A stretch of 64,000 nucleotides of DNA from Tolypocladium sp. Sup5 PDA-1 (lineage: Eukaryota; Ascomycota; Sordariomycetes; Hypocreales; Ophiocordycipitaceae), in NCBI GenBank assembly GCA_000750105.3, contig JPHH03000053.1, positions 1-64,000 on the forward strand, written 5' to 3'. Below are positions 29,911 through 41,330 of the stretch, in pieces. The notes beneath the pieces were generated by a model. The model saw nothing but the letters and a program-made list of their open reading frames with translations, did no database searches and was not told the DNA's origin. Every line of letters starts with the position of its first letter. Position 1 is the stretch's first letter. The position numbers were made by a program, and so were the translations under genes.

Positions 29911-32259
29911 ATGGTCGTGGTACAAAAGCTGACGGCAGAGGCCCTCATCAGCGCTCCACGGCGCGGCCCAGCGGTGCCCAATCGCGACGGGCGGCTTGCG
30001 TTATATTCCGTGTCGACGCACGTATTCGGCGACAGAACATTCAATTTGGTGCGAGTGATGGACATTGGAACCGGCAGCACGGCCACGTTATCTGATGAAG
30101 AGGGCGTTCACGACGCCGTCTGGATCCCGGGTACCACTGACGACGTCCTCTACCTCAAGTCTGGCGAGAAAGGTCGTACACAGGTCATTGTGGCAAGTGG
30201 GAGCGACGTGGCCAGGGAGCACTACGTTGCGGCAGAGTTTGATGCCCCGGTGGCCAATTTGAAGCTCAAGGCTCTGGACGATGCGAGTGTTGCCTTTGTG
30301 GTGACTGGTTTGATCGAGAGTGGCATGCTCTATAACGAAACGATTGTGGAGAGCAACTCTTCAGCCAGGGTCTTTGATACGCCCAACATTCGAATGGTGA
30401 GTTTCCATCAAACTGCCTTCCTTGCCAGCCATCCATCTCACGATCGCCTCCATGCAGTGGAATGAGGTGTACCGTCCGCAAAGATACACGCTTTGGTACA
30501 ATAAGCTCGAGCTCCGGGAGGGAAAATGGAAGCTATCGGGGGACCTGCTAAAGCTCATCGACGACCCCAATGTCGAAGCGCCGCACGGCATGTACGGCCC
30601 CGACAACCCAAGCGACCACTTTGACATCTGCCACAGAGGAGTTGCGTTTATCGGCAGAGACGTGTCGAAGCGGCGACCAAACGAATCCTCAGCTTCTGTT
30701 CAGTTTTACGTGCCGATCGAGTCGTTCAGCTTGCGGCCAACTCGGGAACCAGTACGCATCTCTAGCCCGCCGGCTGTTGGCTTATCCATGTCCAGCAATA
30801 TCAGGTTCGCACCAAACGGCTTGACCATCGCCTTTCTCCACGTCGAGATGCGAGATAGCTACAATACGCAGTTGTACTTGGCGCCTGTCGACTCTAGCGA
30901 TGCAGCAGACGCCCTCGGCGTGACACTATACGTCATGAACCCCGAGCACGAACCACCCAGGGGGTTTGAGTTTGCTGGCGCTTCCAACTCGCTAATCGTG
31001 CATAGAGAAAAGTGCGGTCGGTCTGTGCTTGATCACGTAGATCTTGGCACGGGCCGAACAAACACCTTCTTCCGGGGCGGCGTCGTCAGTGCTTTCCGCC
31101 CCCTGAGGCAAGACGACTGGGACCGGCTGTTGGTAACGAGCTCCAGCTTCATCGACAGCAGTCTCTGGCAGATTGCTCGCGTTTCGGAAACGGAAATATT
31201 GACAAAGGTGTCATCTGCGACCAAGAACGGTAGCAAGTTTGGGCTCTCGGCCGATATGATCTCTGAGTTTTGGTTCGAGGGCGCGGATGGCGTCTGCGTG
31301 CACTCCTTCATGATCAAGCCTAGCGACTTCGACGAACACAAGACGTATCCTTGGGTGCTGAGGCCCCATGGCGGCCCGGTCTCGTCTTGGACCGACTCTT
31401 GGAGTGTCATTGTTAGTTTGCTACTCTCAACTCTTAGTGTGATCATGGTTGCTGACGCTTTTCTAGGCCAACTTTGCTGCGTGGGCGGAACAGGGCTATA
31501 TCGTCGTCTTGCCCAACATCTCGGGCAGCACCGGCTACGGAGTTGAGTTTTCTCGGAGTAAGCAGCTCTTATATCCCACTTGAAGCTGGTACTCAAGCTA
31601 ATGCGATTCAGGGGTTCTCAACGAATGGGGAGGCAAGCCGTTTCAAGACCTTCAGTACCTCATTGGATATCTCAAGGAGCTTCCCTATCTCGACCAAAAC
31701 AAGGCTGTGCTCATGGGGGGCAGCTACGCTGGCTACTTGGTGAATTGGTTCATGGGCCACGACATCATCGAAATGGTCCGTTAAATAGCTATTCCTTATG
31801 TATCGCGAGTTCTGCTGACTTGTTAACCCGGGCCAGTTCTGCTGTGCGGTCTGCCACGACGGCATCTTTAGCACTCCTTCCTTTGCGATGCAAGAAGACT
31901 CCCTCGTCGATACCGGCGACTACGGCAACTCGCGCTACCCGTGGGAGAACCCGGAGAATATGCAAAAGTGGAATCCCGCGCGGCCGGAGCTACTGCGAAA
32001 CTGGGAAAATGCACCGCCGACGCTCATCATCCATAGCGAAAAGGACTACAGATGCCCCATCACGGAAGGGCTGGCTGCCTTTAACACGCTGCAGGCGATG
32101 AACGTGCCGAGCCGGTTTCTGACGTTTGCGGACGAGGGGCATTGGGTCGAGGGGCCGGAGAATTCGCTGGAGTGGCATCGTGTTGTTTGGGATTGGGTGG
32201 GACGGTGTGTGAATGGGGAGATTGAACGAGGGAGCTCTGAATGGTGTAGAAAGGAGTGA
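29911..32259 (+). CDS. S9-family prolyl peptidase, dipeptidyl-peptidase V-like, apparently cytosolic
   Basis: Five exons: 29911-30396, 30458-31411, 31467-31557, 31612-31775, 31837-32259 (705 aa, close to fungal DPP V). The N-terminal half should form the beta-propeller, opening LTAEALISAPRRGPAVPNRDG as in DPP V. The C-terminal half is an alpha/beta hydrolase: YPWVLRPHGGPVSSW (oxyanion-side HGGP) and YIVVLPNISGSTGYG. The nucleophile elbow is GGSYAGY with Ser548, the aspartate is Asp635 in HSEKDYRCP, and the histidine is His667 in DEGHW. DPP V normally has GGSYGGY; the Ala still fits GxSxG. No signal peptide is visible, unlike secreted DPP V, so it may act inside the cell; a missed upstream exon could change this. 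The donor of intron 4 is a weak GTCCGT. Confidence 0.88.
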
Positions 32260-33189
32260 TAGTCGGTAACCTGGCCCATATTCATGAGAACATCCGACCT
32301 GAATCCCAACATGGGCATCATCTCTTGGTACCGTTCACAGGTTTACGTTTGTCCTGTTCCGGTTGTGCTTCGCCGAGTTTACCTCCTTCATCATACCTAC
32401 GCCTCACTCAACTGCCGATTGGCAGTCCCAATCAAGTCTTCTCTGCTTCGTGATGGAGTACTATTTTTTAGCCTAGGTTCATGAGTCAAAAAGGTAACCA
32501 GGTATGGGGGCCGCTGTTGAAGCATCTTGGGGATAAACCCCCGGGTTCACTTCGTGGGCTCGCCTACTTTTATTCTTTTGGTTCAGGAACTTGGGCCAAC
32601 TTGACAAGAGTGCTGGAGTTATTTAGGCTGATTTGGAAAAAAAGTGGAGTTGCGGTGGACTCAACCTTGACTCGACTGAAAGGCCACGAAAGAAACACCA
32701 TCATGCCGCAGTCTCATCCTATGCAGCCCTACCAATACGCATATTTCCCGGTACCGAACTGGCCTCATTTGAGTGCCCCGGAGACATCCATGGAGCTATT
32801 TGTTCACCCCCGATCCGGCTTTCCCTCCCACCACGCGCTGCCATCCGGCCGAACCCCAGGAGTGTATGCACGCCAAGGGATGGTCTTGGCTAGCCCCTCC
32901 CGACGCAAGCACAAGGCATTGCTAAAATGCTAGACAGTTCGAGAGGCTTAGAGCAGAGCTCCCTGTTTTGTTGGGTCTAGGGGGTGGCTATGCTACATTT
33001 AATGTTGGCCATTCCCATATCTTTTCCTTGATCTTCCCAGGATCAATTCGCCCGGAACTCAATACTTGATCTACGGATACTCTGACACCGGTTCAACTGC
33101 GCCAGAGAGCTAGCCAGAGGTTGAGTAACCTGCCCGAGATAGCGGAAGTCTCTCTCTTCACAGTTCGAATTGCGACACTACGCGTCACC
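32260..33189. other. Spacer, promoter of the acetyltransferase-like gene
   Basis: 930 bp. An open frame at 32481-32933 has no recognisable motif. Otherwise nothing seen. Confidence 0.5.
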
Positions 33190-34809
33190 ATGGCGGCCAC
33201 AAGAAATGCCCAACGGACAGCAACCGGCCAGCAAAAGCCAAAGATTATTCGCCAGCTTGGATATGTGTCAGTACAGTCACTCCGCCTCATTCTGTCTCGC
33301 GACTGGCTCTAACATGCTGCAAGTGAGCTATATCAGACAGCCCTGCAAGTGTTGGACCAATACGCCGGCACTGGTGTCGCCTGCAACTACGTCGTCCCCG
33401 AGCATCTCGCCGAAATAGCGCAGCAGGACGAGCTGCGGCAGACACTCGACCTTGCCATTGCGCGCACAATTCGCCAGCATCCTATGCTGCAGGTTGGCAT
33501 CTTCCGGGAAGTCTCAAGGAAGCCCGCCTACATCGAGCTGGACACCGTCGACCTCGGCCAGCACGTCGAGTGGCACGTCATCCGCGCGCCTCAAGATTAT
33601 GACACAGACTCCAGGGCTATCCTGAAGCGTCTGATTGAGGCCAAGTATCCTGACGTTGAGACCCGTCCCGCTTGGAAGATCGCTTTGGTGCGGCACGAGG
33701 AGGGAAAGACGCTGGAGGTCATGTTTGTCTGGAACCACTCCATCGGGGACGGCATGAGCGGCAAGATATTCCACGAGACGCTGCTGCGGCATCTCAATTC
33801 CCCATCAAGCGCCGATGACGAAGCACTACTGGAGGATCGCGTGCTGGAGGTGTCTGGCTCGGCGCAGAACTTCCCCCCACCGCAGGAGAAGATGGTCAAG
33901 TATCCCATCTCATTGGGACTCACCGTCTCGACCCTGTGGAAAGAGGTGGTGAAGTCCTCGAAACCCAGCGATACGCATGCCTTGTGGGCGCCGATCCGAG
34001 CAGGGCCGGTGAAGACTGAGATTCGCCGCATCACTGTCGAGAACAGCACGCTGCAGATGCTGCTCATCGCTTGTCGCAAGCACAAGACGACGCTCACTGG
34101 CCTGCTCCACGGCATAATCCTGGTATCGATGGCCTCCCAGCTGCAGCAGAAGCAAGCCCCTGGTTTCACTTGCGGAACAGCAATGAACATGCGCCCATTT
34201 ACACCACCCTCGCCGCCACGATACCCCAAGCTCAAGCCCGATGAGACCATGGCCAACATCGTGTCAATCATGGACCACGAGTTTGACGTAGACCTGGTAG
34301 CATACGTCCGAAACCAGATCGAAAGGCCCTCTTCCGAAAGCGACGGCCGGTCGACGTTCGCCAAGGTGATTTGGTCCTCTGCGACGACGACGCGCGACGA
34401 GATCCGCAAGGCCATGGACCTCGGCGTCAAGGACAAAACCGTCGGCCTGATGGGCTTCATTCGCGACTGGCGGGAGGAGAGCAAGAACGAGGCCAAGAAA
34501 TCGCGGCCCTGGTCCTGGTTCGTCACGAACCTGGGGGTGCTCGACGGAGCGGCAAGCGTCAACGGGGCCGAGAATGTCGGCGGCGCCTGGAGCGTCGAGA
34601 GCGCGTCCTTTTCGATAAGCGCTCAGGTGACGGGGCCGGCGATCTCTGTTTGCCCGATTGCGGTCAAGGGCGGGAACTTGAGCGTGGACTTTTGCTGGCA
34701 GGATGGCGTGGTGGACACGGCTGTTGGGGAGCGGTTGGTCAGTTTCGTTGAGGACTGGCTCAAGTATTTTGGTACGAAAGAGGAGGAATCGAGCGAGGTG
34801 ACGCAGTAA
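33190..34809 (+). CDS. Alcohol acetyltransferase-like protein (AATase family)
   Basis: Two exons, 33190-33266 and 33324-34809, give 520 aa. The intron boundaries (GTCAGT...GCAAG) were chosen because they produce IRQLGYVELYQTALQVLDQY, which aligns with the 'LG.LE.YQ.A...' start of fungal AATase-fold proteins. Neighbouring GT sites break the frame or lose this glutamate. The BAHD-like acyltransferase motif is NHSIGDGMSG (His164, Asp168), preceded by a VMFVWN strand as in the family. A later GFTCGTAMNMRPF region corresponds to the conserved 'G...N.R' loop. Family members use acetyl-CoA to acylate alcohols or sterols; the substrate is not predictable here. The family is broad in fungi and often lies in secondary-metabolism settings, but no cluster partners are visible. 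Confidence 0.8.
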
Positions 34810-35399
34810 AGCGTTGTTGTTAATGTGTAAAATCCGTAGCTACATACTCCTCTCCTTCCAGATAGTCCATCCAGGGCATCATTCATGCTACTTACTAAGG
34901 CTTGACAATGCAAGCCGCCTGTCAAAAAATCCCAAAGTCTACACTGGCATCGTCCTCTGTCTCCGAATTCCCCAATCCGTTGACCGGTCCTTTAGTATCC
35001 TTAGCCCCCCCTTCTCCTTCGGCTGTACCCCCTGTGGACCCTTTGTCTTTGAGGCCTTTTTCTTCTCGATCCCACTTGGCTTCTTGCCCTGCGCTGCTTT
35101 CTTATTGTCTTTGACCGAGCCGCTCTTTTGCTTCTTCTTCGCCCCCTTCCTCTGCTTCTCCTCTGCTCTCTTCTTCTATACGTCTCACGATAATGATACA
35201 TCAGAGGGCTTCGACAACGCGTGTAACCCGGGGTAGCACGATGGCATAACCCATGGACCCTCGTTGGCCGGGGGGCCCAGAGAGAAATGGCGCCCAAGCG
35301 CTACTGTGGGCTGGAAGCATCTATCGAGAGGTCAGCGGTCCGGCAAAGATCCGTACTCCGGGGCCCCTGATTATGGATACGGTATTACGGCACATAGCG
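34810..35399. other. Spacer, no gene recognised
   Basis: T- and C-rich sequence with a TTCTTCTTCGC-like run near 35130-35180. No gene recognised. Confidence 0.5.
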
Positions 35400-35863
35400 A
35401 TGAAGGACGCTGCCGTCTTTTGTCTGTTGACCAAACGCAGCGGCATGACCACTGCATGACGGGGAGACGCAGACGCCGAATAGCCACCACGCAAACGCCC
35501 CAATATCAAACCGCTAACGGGGACTATGCCCAGCCCGTTAGCATCTACCTCTCCTGGCGTTGGATCGACGATACCCCCGGAATTGCAGAATTTGAGGAGT
35601 GGGTCTTGCATCATGGTGGACGGCGCAGCGACATTTCAGCTACAGTTGACTAGAACATATGCGCTGCCAGTTGCGAACGATCTGCTCCGAAGAAGCGGGT
35701 TATCGGCGTGCAGGGCAAGCTCACACCCGACGATGACAACTTGATCATAGAGCTTCAACTTTCGTGGGCAGCGATCCGTGGACAGCACAACGAGCAGTAT
35801 CCAGGGCGGTCAAAAGGGTCACTTCAGGTGTGGTACTGTACGAAGCTGAAAACCCGCAAATAG
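35400..35863 (+). pseudogene. Degraded Myb/SANT-like protein, copy A
   Basis: This stretch aligns with 52183-52600 along most of its length (shared ATG-GA-GCTGCCGT start, a block spelling PGIAEFEEW in one frame, ATTTCAG-TGCAGTT-GACT, then GAAGAAGCGG and GTGCAGGGCA). The reading frame changes several times. The 3' end (35712-35863) reads as a Myb/SANT-like helix set: LTPDDDNLIIELQLSWAAI, then YPGRSKGSLQVWYCTKLK and a stop. This 'F.(E/D)(E/D)D..I..L...LsW..I...FpGRs.gSLQvrY.tkLk' pattern is common in fungal Myb-like proteins of unknown, often dispersed, families. Both copies are broken. It is likely a multi-copy accessory gene or element remnant. Confidence 0.6.
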
Positions 35864-36269
35864 ACACATTAAGCGAAGCCACTCACGGTCTAGCATTGTC
35901 AACACAGTGTGCGTTTGCACTATAAGGTCCTGTCCTGTGCGCAGCTTAATACTTGCTTGCCTTGTTGAGCAAGTTGTAATACGGTATGATGCCCGGAACC
36001 ATCCCGGGTGCAGGGGTTGTCCATTTGCCCAACGTCATCGAAGGCCTCCGTAAGCCTTGGCAGTGCGCGTGCCCGAGTTGGCAAGGGGGTAGAACCAATA
36101 ACAATAACGCAGGGCTGAAGGGCTGATGCAGCCTGGCAAATGTAACCGAGATCATTCAACACAGCAGGCCATGGCGACGGACTGATATTTTCGTCCTCCC
36201 GGGCTCCATCGGCACCGCGATCAGAACCGTTGCCCCCATCGTAGACGCGGCCGGGGCGATGCAGCACCA
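35864..36269. other. Spacer, no gene recognised
   Basis: Shortly after copy A lies TCTAGCATTGTCAACAC (35890-35906); its reverse complement, sharing TTGACAATGCTAGA-like sequence, resembles 52618-52631 and 52812-52826 near copy B. Nothing else recognised. Confidence 0.45.
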
Positions 36270-36480
36270 AGCTCAGGACGAGTTCCGGCTCCGGTTCGAG
36301 ATGGTCTCGGCGGCCCTGCGCGACCTCCTCGCCGCGCTCCAGAACATCAAGATTCAAGAGCCTTACGCTGCAGAACGTGTCCGAAGACGAGGAGAAGCTC
36401 TTCGGCGACCTCGTAGTCCGCCTTGATCAGCGACCAAAGGTTGTTCACCTGACTTTGTTACCAACCAGGAAATGTATGTA
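36270..36480 (+). pseudogene. Possible helical coding remnant with one frameshift
   Basis: Two abutting frames look coding: HQAQDEFRLRFEMVSAALRD...NIKIQ, then, shifted by one base near 36357, LTLQNVSEDEEKLFGDLVVRLDQR. The amphipathic heptad-like pattern suggests an alpha-helical segment of a larger protein. I do not recognise the family. There is no start and no continuation after about 36450. Confidence 0.3.
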
Positions 36481-37360
36481 CTGTACCTGTGCTCTTCCGT
36501 CGACGAGGCTTTGCGAGCCGCTGATATGCCCCCCTTGCATTCAATGTGCGAAAACACGTCCCAGCGTCAGCATCGAGTTCGATGGGCATAATCGGGCGGA
36601 AACGTTACAGGACAGCCGCAGCTACTGATGGTTGTGATCCGCCGCAAACATGATACTGTACAGCAGAGGGCTAGCAACTGCAGCAGAGTAACCATTATTC
36701 CCGCAGCGGCTCCTTGCGCTATGTTTTCCCTGGGGTAGACCAACAACCGTGACACCATTTGCCACGACGCCGACACGAAGTGAGGTGTCAATGGACGGCT
36801 CGTGCATTGTCCGCGCAGCCACAGGTCGCTCGGTTTTGACGAGACAGTGCTTTAAAAAGCAATCATAGCAACTCCCCCACTGTGTCCAACCAATCATTCG
36901 CGCATGCTGGAGCTCATCAAGAAATTTGGAGACCAGCCGCCGATCGTAGATGCGCAGCCAGCCCATATCCCACACCGGTGACCGAATTGAGACTCACCAG
37001 CGGGACTGCCACACTAACCTCCCCACTGGCGTAGCCTGCATGGGCATTCGTAAACATGTGTCTCAATGATGCATGAGCATGCGCATATAAGAGTGAATTG
37101 GGAAGGATAGAAATATTCAGCCAGCCACAGTCTATGCACCTCATGGCATCACACCACAACTGTCACCGCCAGTGCTCCAACACGGCGTATACATGGTACG
37201 TAGGTTGATTAAGGACATTAGTGCACCATGGAACGATACTATTAGGCCTCTGCATTCACAATACGGTACGGGGAAACCTAAACAGGACAAAACCCATACC
37301 AAGGCCACTTCCAGACTTGTTAATGTAAGATGAGATGCCGGGTTCCATCCTGTCCACACC
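36481..37360. other. Spacer downstream of the aegerolysin-like gene
   Basis: 880 bp with only short open frames (for example 36622-36975, minus, no motif). One copy of CAGCCAGCCACAG lies at 37118-37130, a motif that recurs in the promoter region at 38292-38532. Confidence 0.5.
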
Positions 37361-37856
37361 CTAACCCATTATCGAGACCACGATCGTGACTCTCCCTATC
37401 GGACCAGGCCCGGGGTTCCAATCTGAAGCATTGACAGAATAGTCAGATGTCCCCGGGTCGTAGTCTCGAATCTCAAACTTGTTCGCTGAACTCCAGTAAG
37501 GACAGTTCCAGTAGAGTCTGCAGATCTTGGTGTCGCCATCGTAGAGATCAATGTGCCCTTCAGTTCCCGTTGGCGAGCCGCTACGACCGCAGGCGTCGAT
37601 TTTGTCCATTGTTCCAGGAGCAATGATCGTCTTATCCACGTCGCTAGCTGAGATTTCATGGTCTTTGGTGCCTTTGTAGAATTTGCCGCTGGAGAATTGT
37701 GGTTAAAAGGGTTGAAATTACGAGAATGCAAATCTTATAAGGCAATACTCACTAATCAAGGAACGCACTCTTGATAGAGATGTCGTTTTTTCTCATGCGA
37801 TTCGTGAGTTCCATGGAAATCCACTGGTTTTCACCATTGCCATCATCGCCTGACAT
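37361..37856 (-). CDS. Aegerolysin-family protein
   Basis: Two exons, 37753-37856 and 37361-37688, flank a 64 bp intron (GTGAGT...CTCCAG) and give 143 aa, the usual aegerolysin size. Aegerolysins are small acidic beta-sandwich proteins that bind specific membrane lipids (for example sphingomyelin/cholesterol or ceramide phosphoethanolamine) and, in several fungi, recruit a MACPF partner to form pores. Family features seen here: an N-terminal 'QW..M.L.N.M' segment, a GKFYKG strand after the splice, a central CGRSGSPTGTEGHIDLYDG block (family 'CGR....GT.G.fdLyd'), and a W-x-CPYWSSANKF region. No signal peptide, as is normal for the family. The gene faces away from the MACPF-like gene at 38834-40922 across a 977 bp shared spacer, which supports a functional pair. 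The lipid target is not predictable. Confidence 0.85.
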
Positions 37857-38833
37857 CGTGAATAACTGATCGTGGTTGGTAAAAGGAAGAATTCAAGTGT
37901 TATTGTAAGGGAATACCGTGAAAATGCGGATGGCTGTTGATGTCATGGCGGACCATCTCTAGATGTGGTGTGTCTGCTGATTTATAGATTTTTAGCCTCC
38001 GTATCATCAGAGTTACCTGAGCCACAACTACTGGAGCACCCTCGTTTGGAACTAAACCACTGCCACATTGACTCAGCCATCCTGCTCCGTTACACCTTTA
38101 GATGAGTCAGATGCTCTAGGTAGGAATGGGTTTGTTTTACTTTCAGGTACCCTCAGTCTTCCAGCCTAAACCAACAGACGACATGTGGCCTTGCTGATCA
38201 TTGACGAATTAGGCGCGTGGCCATCAATGAGCTGATCACTCGAAGAGTGAGACGAGGGTTGGCCGTGAAACATGTATGCAAGATGTACGGCTAGCCAGCC
38301 ACAGGCAGCAGGCCGTAAAACTTTCCCGGTATCGGCATTCAGGTAGCAACGTTCACGGTGGCCGGAGTAGACAGTAATACTGATCTCAGCTAGGTGGGGT
38401 AATACCATCATTCAGTTAGCCATAGGAAGTGGATTCTGTGACAGATATCGGTAGCAATGGCCTGCAGCCAGCCACAGGTTGTAGATCTTAATACAGATAT
38501 AGGTAGTCAGCAGCCAGCCACAGGTTGCAGATTCTGAGAGAGAAGGGGGGCAATGACGAATCAATTGGCTGCGAGCAGTCAAGAAAACAGAGTCCGGCAG
38601 TTGGAGTGAGCTTAGTCTCGTGGAAACAGTGTTTGGGGGGACGGGGGGTTGATGCGAGCACACCGAAGTGTCCTCAACTACTAAGGTGCAAATATATAGC
38701 TGATCTCCGCCCACCAAAGACGGTCTTGTCATCTTGTCCGAAAACAAAATCGAAGTTTTTCATTGAATTACGCCCTGATTCTTACGGCTTTCCCCACTTG
38801 CTAAGTCCATCGTTGTTTTTCTCAGCCTGCACT
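37857..38833. promoter_or_regulatory. Shared divergent promoter region of aegerolysin and MACPF-like genes
   Basis: This 977 bp spacer lies between two outward-facing start codons. It contains a perfect direct repeat, GCAGCCAGCCACAGGTTG at 38464 and 38510 (46 bp apart), and a partial copy AGCCAGCCACAGG at 38292. A further copy lies outside at 37118. These could be binding sites for a common regulator; that is inference. Confidence 0.5.
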
Positions 38834-40922
38834 ATGGCAGACAAACACGTTCCGTATGCAGATGGTATGAAGGAAGGCCAAGGGTAAGCTATTCACTCTG
38901 AAATGCAGCCCTCGTAACAGGCCGAAGGCATGCTGAAGATCTGACTAGCTTCAATACCTATGTTCAGAATGGCTGCATGTATGGTGCCGTGGAGGTTACA
39001 AGGCAACCTCGCTCCGGGCAGCATCCGAACGCTGTCGAGGTGACCTACAACTCCGAGAAGGTCACGAGATACGAGTAAGAGTGAATGGAATGCCATTTAT
39101 GAACGTTAATTCTGAGCACGGAAGACAGGAAGCTCGCGCAGTCCCTCGAGATTAGTGCTGGTGCTGGTGTTTCCAAAATGGGCATCGGTGGCAGTGTTGA
39201 TACAAAATTTATCAGTCGGAGTGAGGTATGTTTTTCATGTTGCCTCAAAACGTATTCATGATGCTTATGTGAATCCAGTTTGAGACAAGTTTCTTGACAT
39301 ACATTGTCAGAGTCGACGTTCGACAACAGCCAGGCCCTGCGTCCCATTACCACTTCAACTGGGTCGAGCCGCGAAAGCCCAATGAGGCCTATGGCGATCG
39401 TTTTATAAGTGGTAATATTCCGCTCCTTATGATGTCGCTAGGCGGTCATGTCTTTCTGACAGTATCCCAGACTTCGTGAAAGGCGGAGCCCTCTTTGCTC
39501 GGGTGTCCATTTCAACCAGCGACTCAACCATACACAAGGAGATTGAGGAGTCGTAGGTGTCCCGATTAGTCAAGTGGCATATCAAGTTCTAATGGAATTG
39601 GCCAATCAGTGCGAAAGCTGGGTTTCCCATGTACGGAGTTGACGTCCAGGTCACACAAGCAATGAGGTCCAGCACCGACAAGATCTGCAAAAACTCCGAT
39701 GTAAAGATATACATCCACTACGTCGGAGCCCCCCCAGGCTATCGTCCAAATGTTGCCGTGAATGAGGACGACAACGCCTTCATTCAACTCAAAAACACGG
39801 CAGACAAATTTCTTGCCGATGCACAAAGGCAGGATTACATGCGATAGTGAGTACCTTCTATCTCTATGATGTATTTCATGGAAGTTGACGTCTTGAAGTG
39901 CACTGCTTGAAAAATACACCAACATTCCAGATTTCAAAAACCAGTTCGAGCCCCTGGACTACAGCGACGCAGAGCAGAGGGTGGGTGAATATTGCATTAC
40001 AGGAATCTCACATCACGCACAGCAGTCCACAGCTGATATAAAGCGCAGAGCTGGGCAGTTTTCAATGACTTTTCCGAGTATTTTGCCATTCGCGATACCA
40101 TTCTCGGGGGTATGGGACCACCCTTATATCCTCAGGTGTGTCATGATCACATCTTGCTAACCAGCCTCATCACAGTCGAGGATGGCCATTACGAAGGTGG
40201 TAGAGCGACGAAAGAAAAGTTGATGGACCGTGAGAATGACGTGCTGAAGGTTTATAGAACCTGGGTATGTCCCAAACTAACCAACGACTGATAATTAATT
40301 CGTCCATGTCTACTCACCAGTAACCTCAGGTCGCAAATGTCAGCGCAGATCCGGACAAGGCCATGGAGCCTCCACACGTACAGCTTCCAGAGAAATTCTT
40401 GAAGGAAGTGTTGGTAAGCTCCATCATATGACCTTGATAAGTTCGCTCAACCACTGATTTGGGGAAAGAGTGCGGTTCAGTGGACACGATACATTGCGCA
40501 AAGCCTTCCCGTGAAGCCGTCTGGCCGGACGCATAGTAAGGACGACCGCAGTTGCCGAATTTCGTGTTTTGTTCTTGCCAATGCTAATTTGCAATGCAGT
40601 TGTTTACGAGAAGCTGCAACAACACGCACGAGAGCTCTTTGGCCTCAGAGGCTTTAGCTTTGGCGACGTTCTCGGCACTGCTAAGCTCTCGTTTGGAAAG
40701 AAACATGGGCAGGACAAGTACGTGTGCTTGATCGGCCGAGAAATGACTCCGGGCTACGACGAGCTGAGCCACCTCTGGGTTTTCGAAAAGCCAGTCAAAG
40801 GTGCCAGTGACCTGATTGTGAGCGTCTACGACTACCCCGCGCAGGGGGTGATCGAGCTTGCTCAGCAGCCGGATGCAAATAGCAACGACCCTCTTTTCAC
40901 CTTTCATGCTGGCGTGGCCTGA
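38834..40922 (+). CDS. MACPF-like pore-forming partner of the aegerolysin
   Basis: Twelve exons: 38834-38883, 38949-39074, 39129-39225, 39279-39411, 39471-39552, 39610-39846, 39899-39980, 40049-40109, 40176-40264, 40330-40413, 40469-40535, 40600-40922; the phases close to 476 aa. Across the exon 4/5 junction is YGDRF, six residues, then GG, fitting the membrane-attack-complex/perforin signature Y/W-G-x-x-F/Y-x6-GG, with Asp-Arg where Thr/Ser-His is usual. A glycine-rich stretch before it (SAGAGVSKMGIGG) and many beta-type segments agree with the fold. No signal peptide. Fungal MACPF proteins such as pleurotolysin B need an aegerolysin to reach membranes, and the divergent neighbour provides exactly that. 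The exon 6/7 and 8/9 splice choices were guided by frame and are the least certain. A diverged MACPF is the best call; domain search needed to confirm. Confidence 0.68.
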
Positions 40923-41330
40923 AGATAGCTGTAAGGGCAAATCTCGTCGCTCTACCGGCATTGTCCGCTTGTTAACGGACCCTAGGGGCTTTGGTTGACT
41001 GTCACCCAGAGGGGGGTTACACTGACACGGCTGTTGCGTGGAGGTATCTCCATACGTGGAGCGAGCTTTTGGTCGTTGTATGGAGTTCTCAGAAGTTTGA
41101 GTTTAAGCTCGGCCGACCATCAGCGGGTGCTTGTACTTACTGGCTCTTATTTGACCTTTCGAGACCCAGAGAGGTCTTCTGACTGCTTATGGTATCAGGA
41201 ACAATGCTCACCATATCTCATTGATCGTGTCACATTGCCGAAATCGTTTGGATCCGCAGTGGGAATCTCTTATGCCAAACTTCGTTCCGCAAGGCATTGA
41301 CGGTCCCTAGATGGGGCCGGTCACCTGTGT
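40923..41330. other. Spacer, no gene recognised
   Basis: 3' region of the MACPF-like gene. Short open frames only. Confidence 0.5.

Noticed and set aside
33267..33330. Alternative splice pairs for the acetyltransferase-like gene (donor at 33265 or 33271).
   Set aside because: They break the frame or lose the family-typical LG-x-x-E-x-YQ start; the 33267/33323 pair keeps it.
39847..39936. Acceptor at 39932-39936 (CCAG) for intron 6 of the MACPF-like gene.
   Set aside because: Creates an immediate stop at the junction; the acceptor at 39898 keeps a clean frame.
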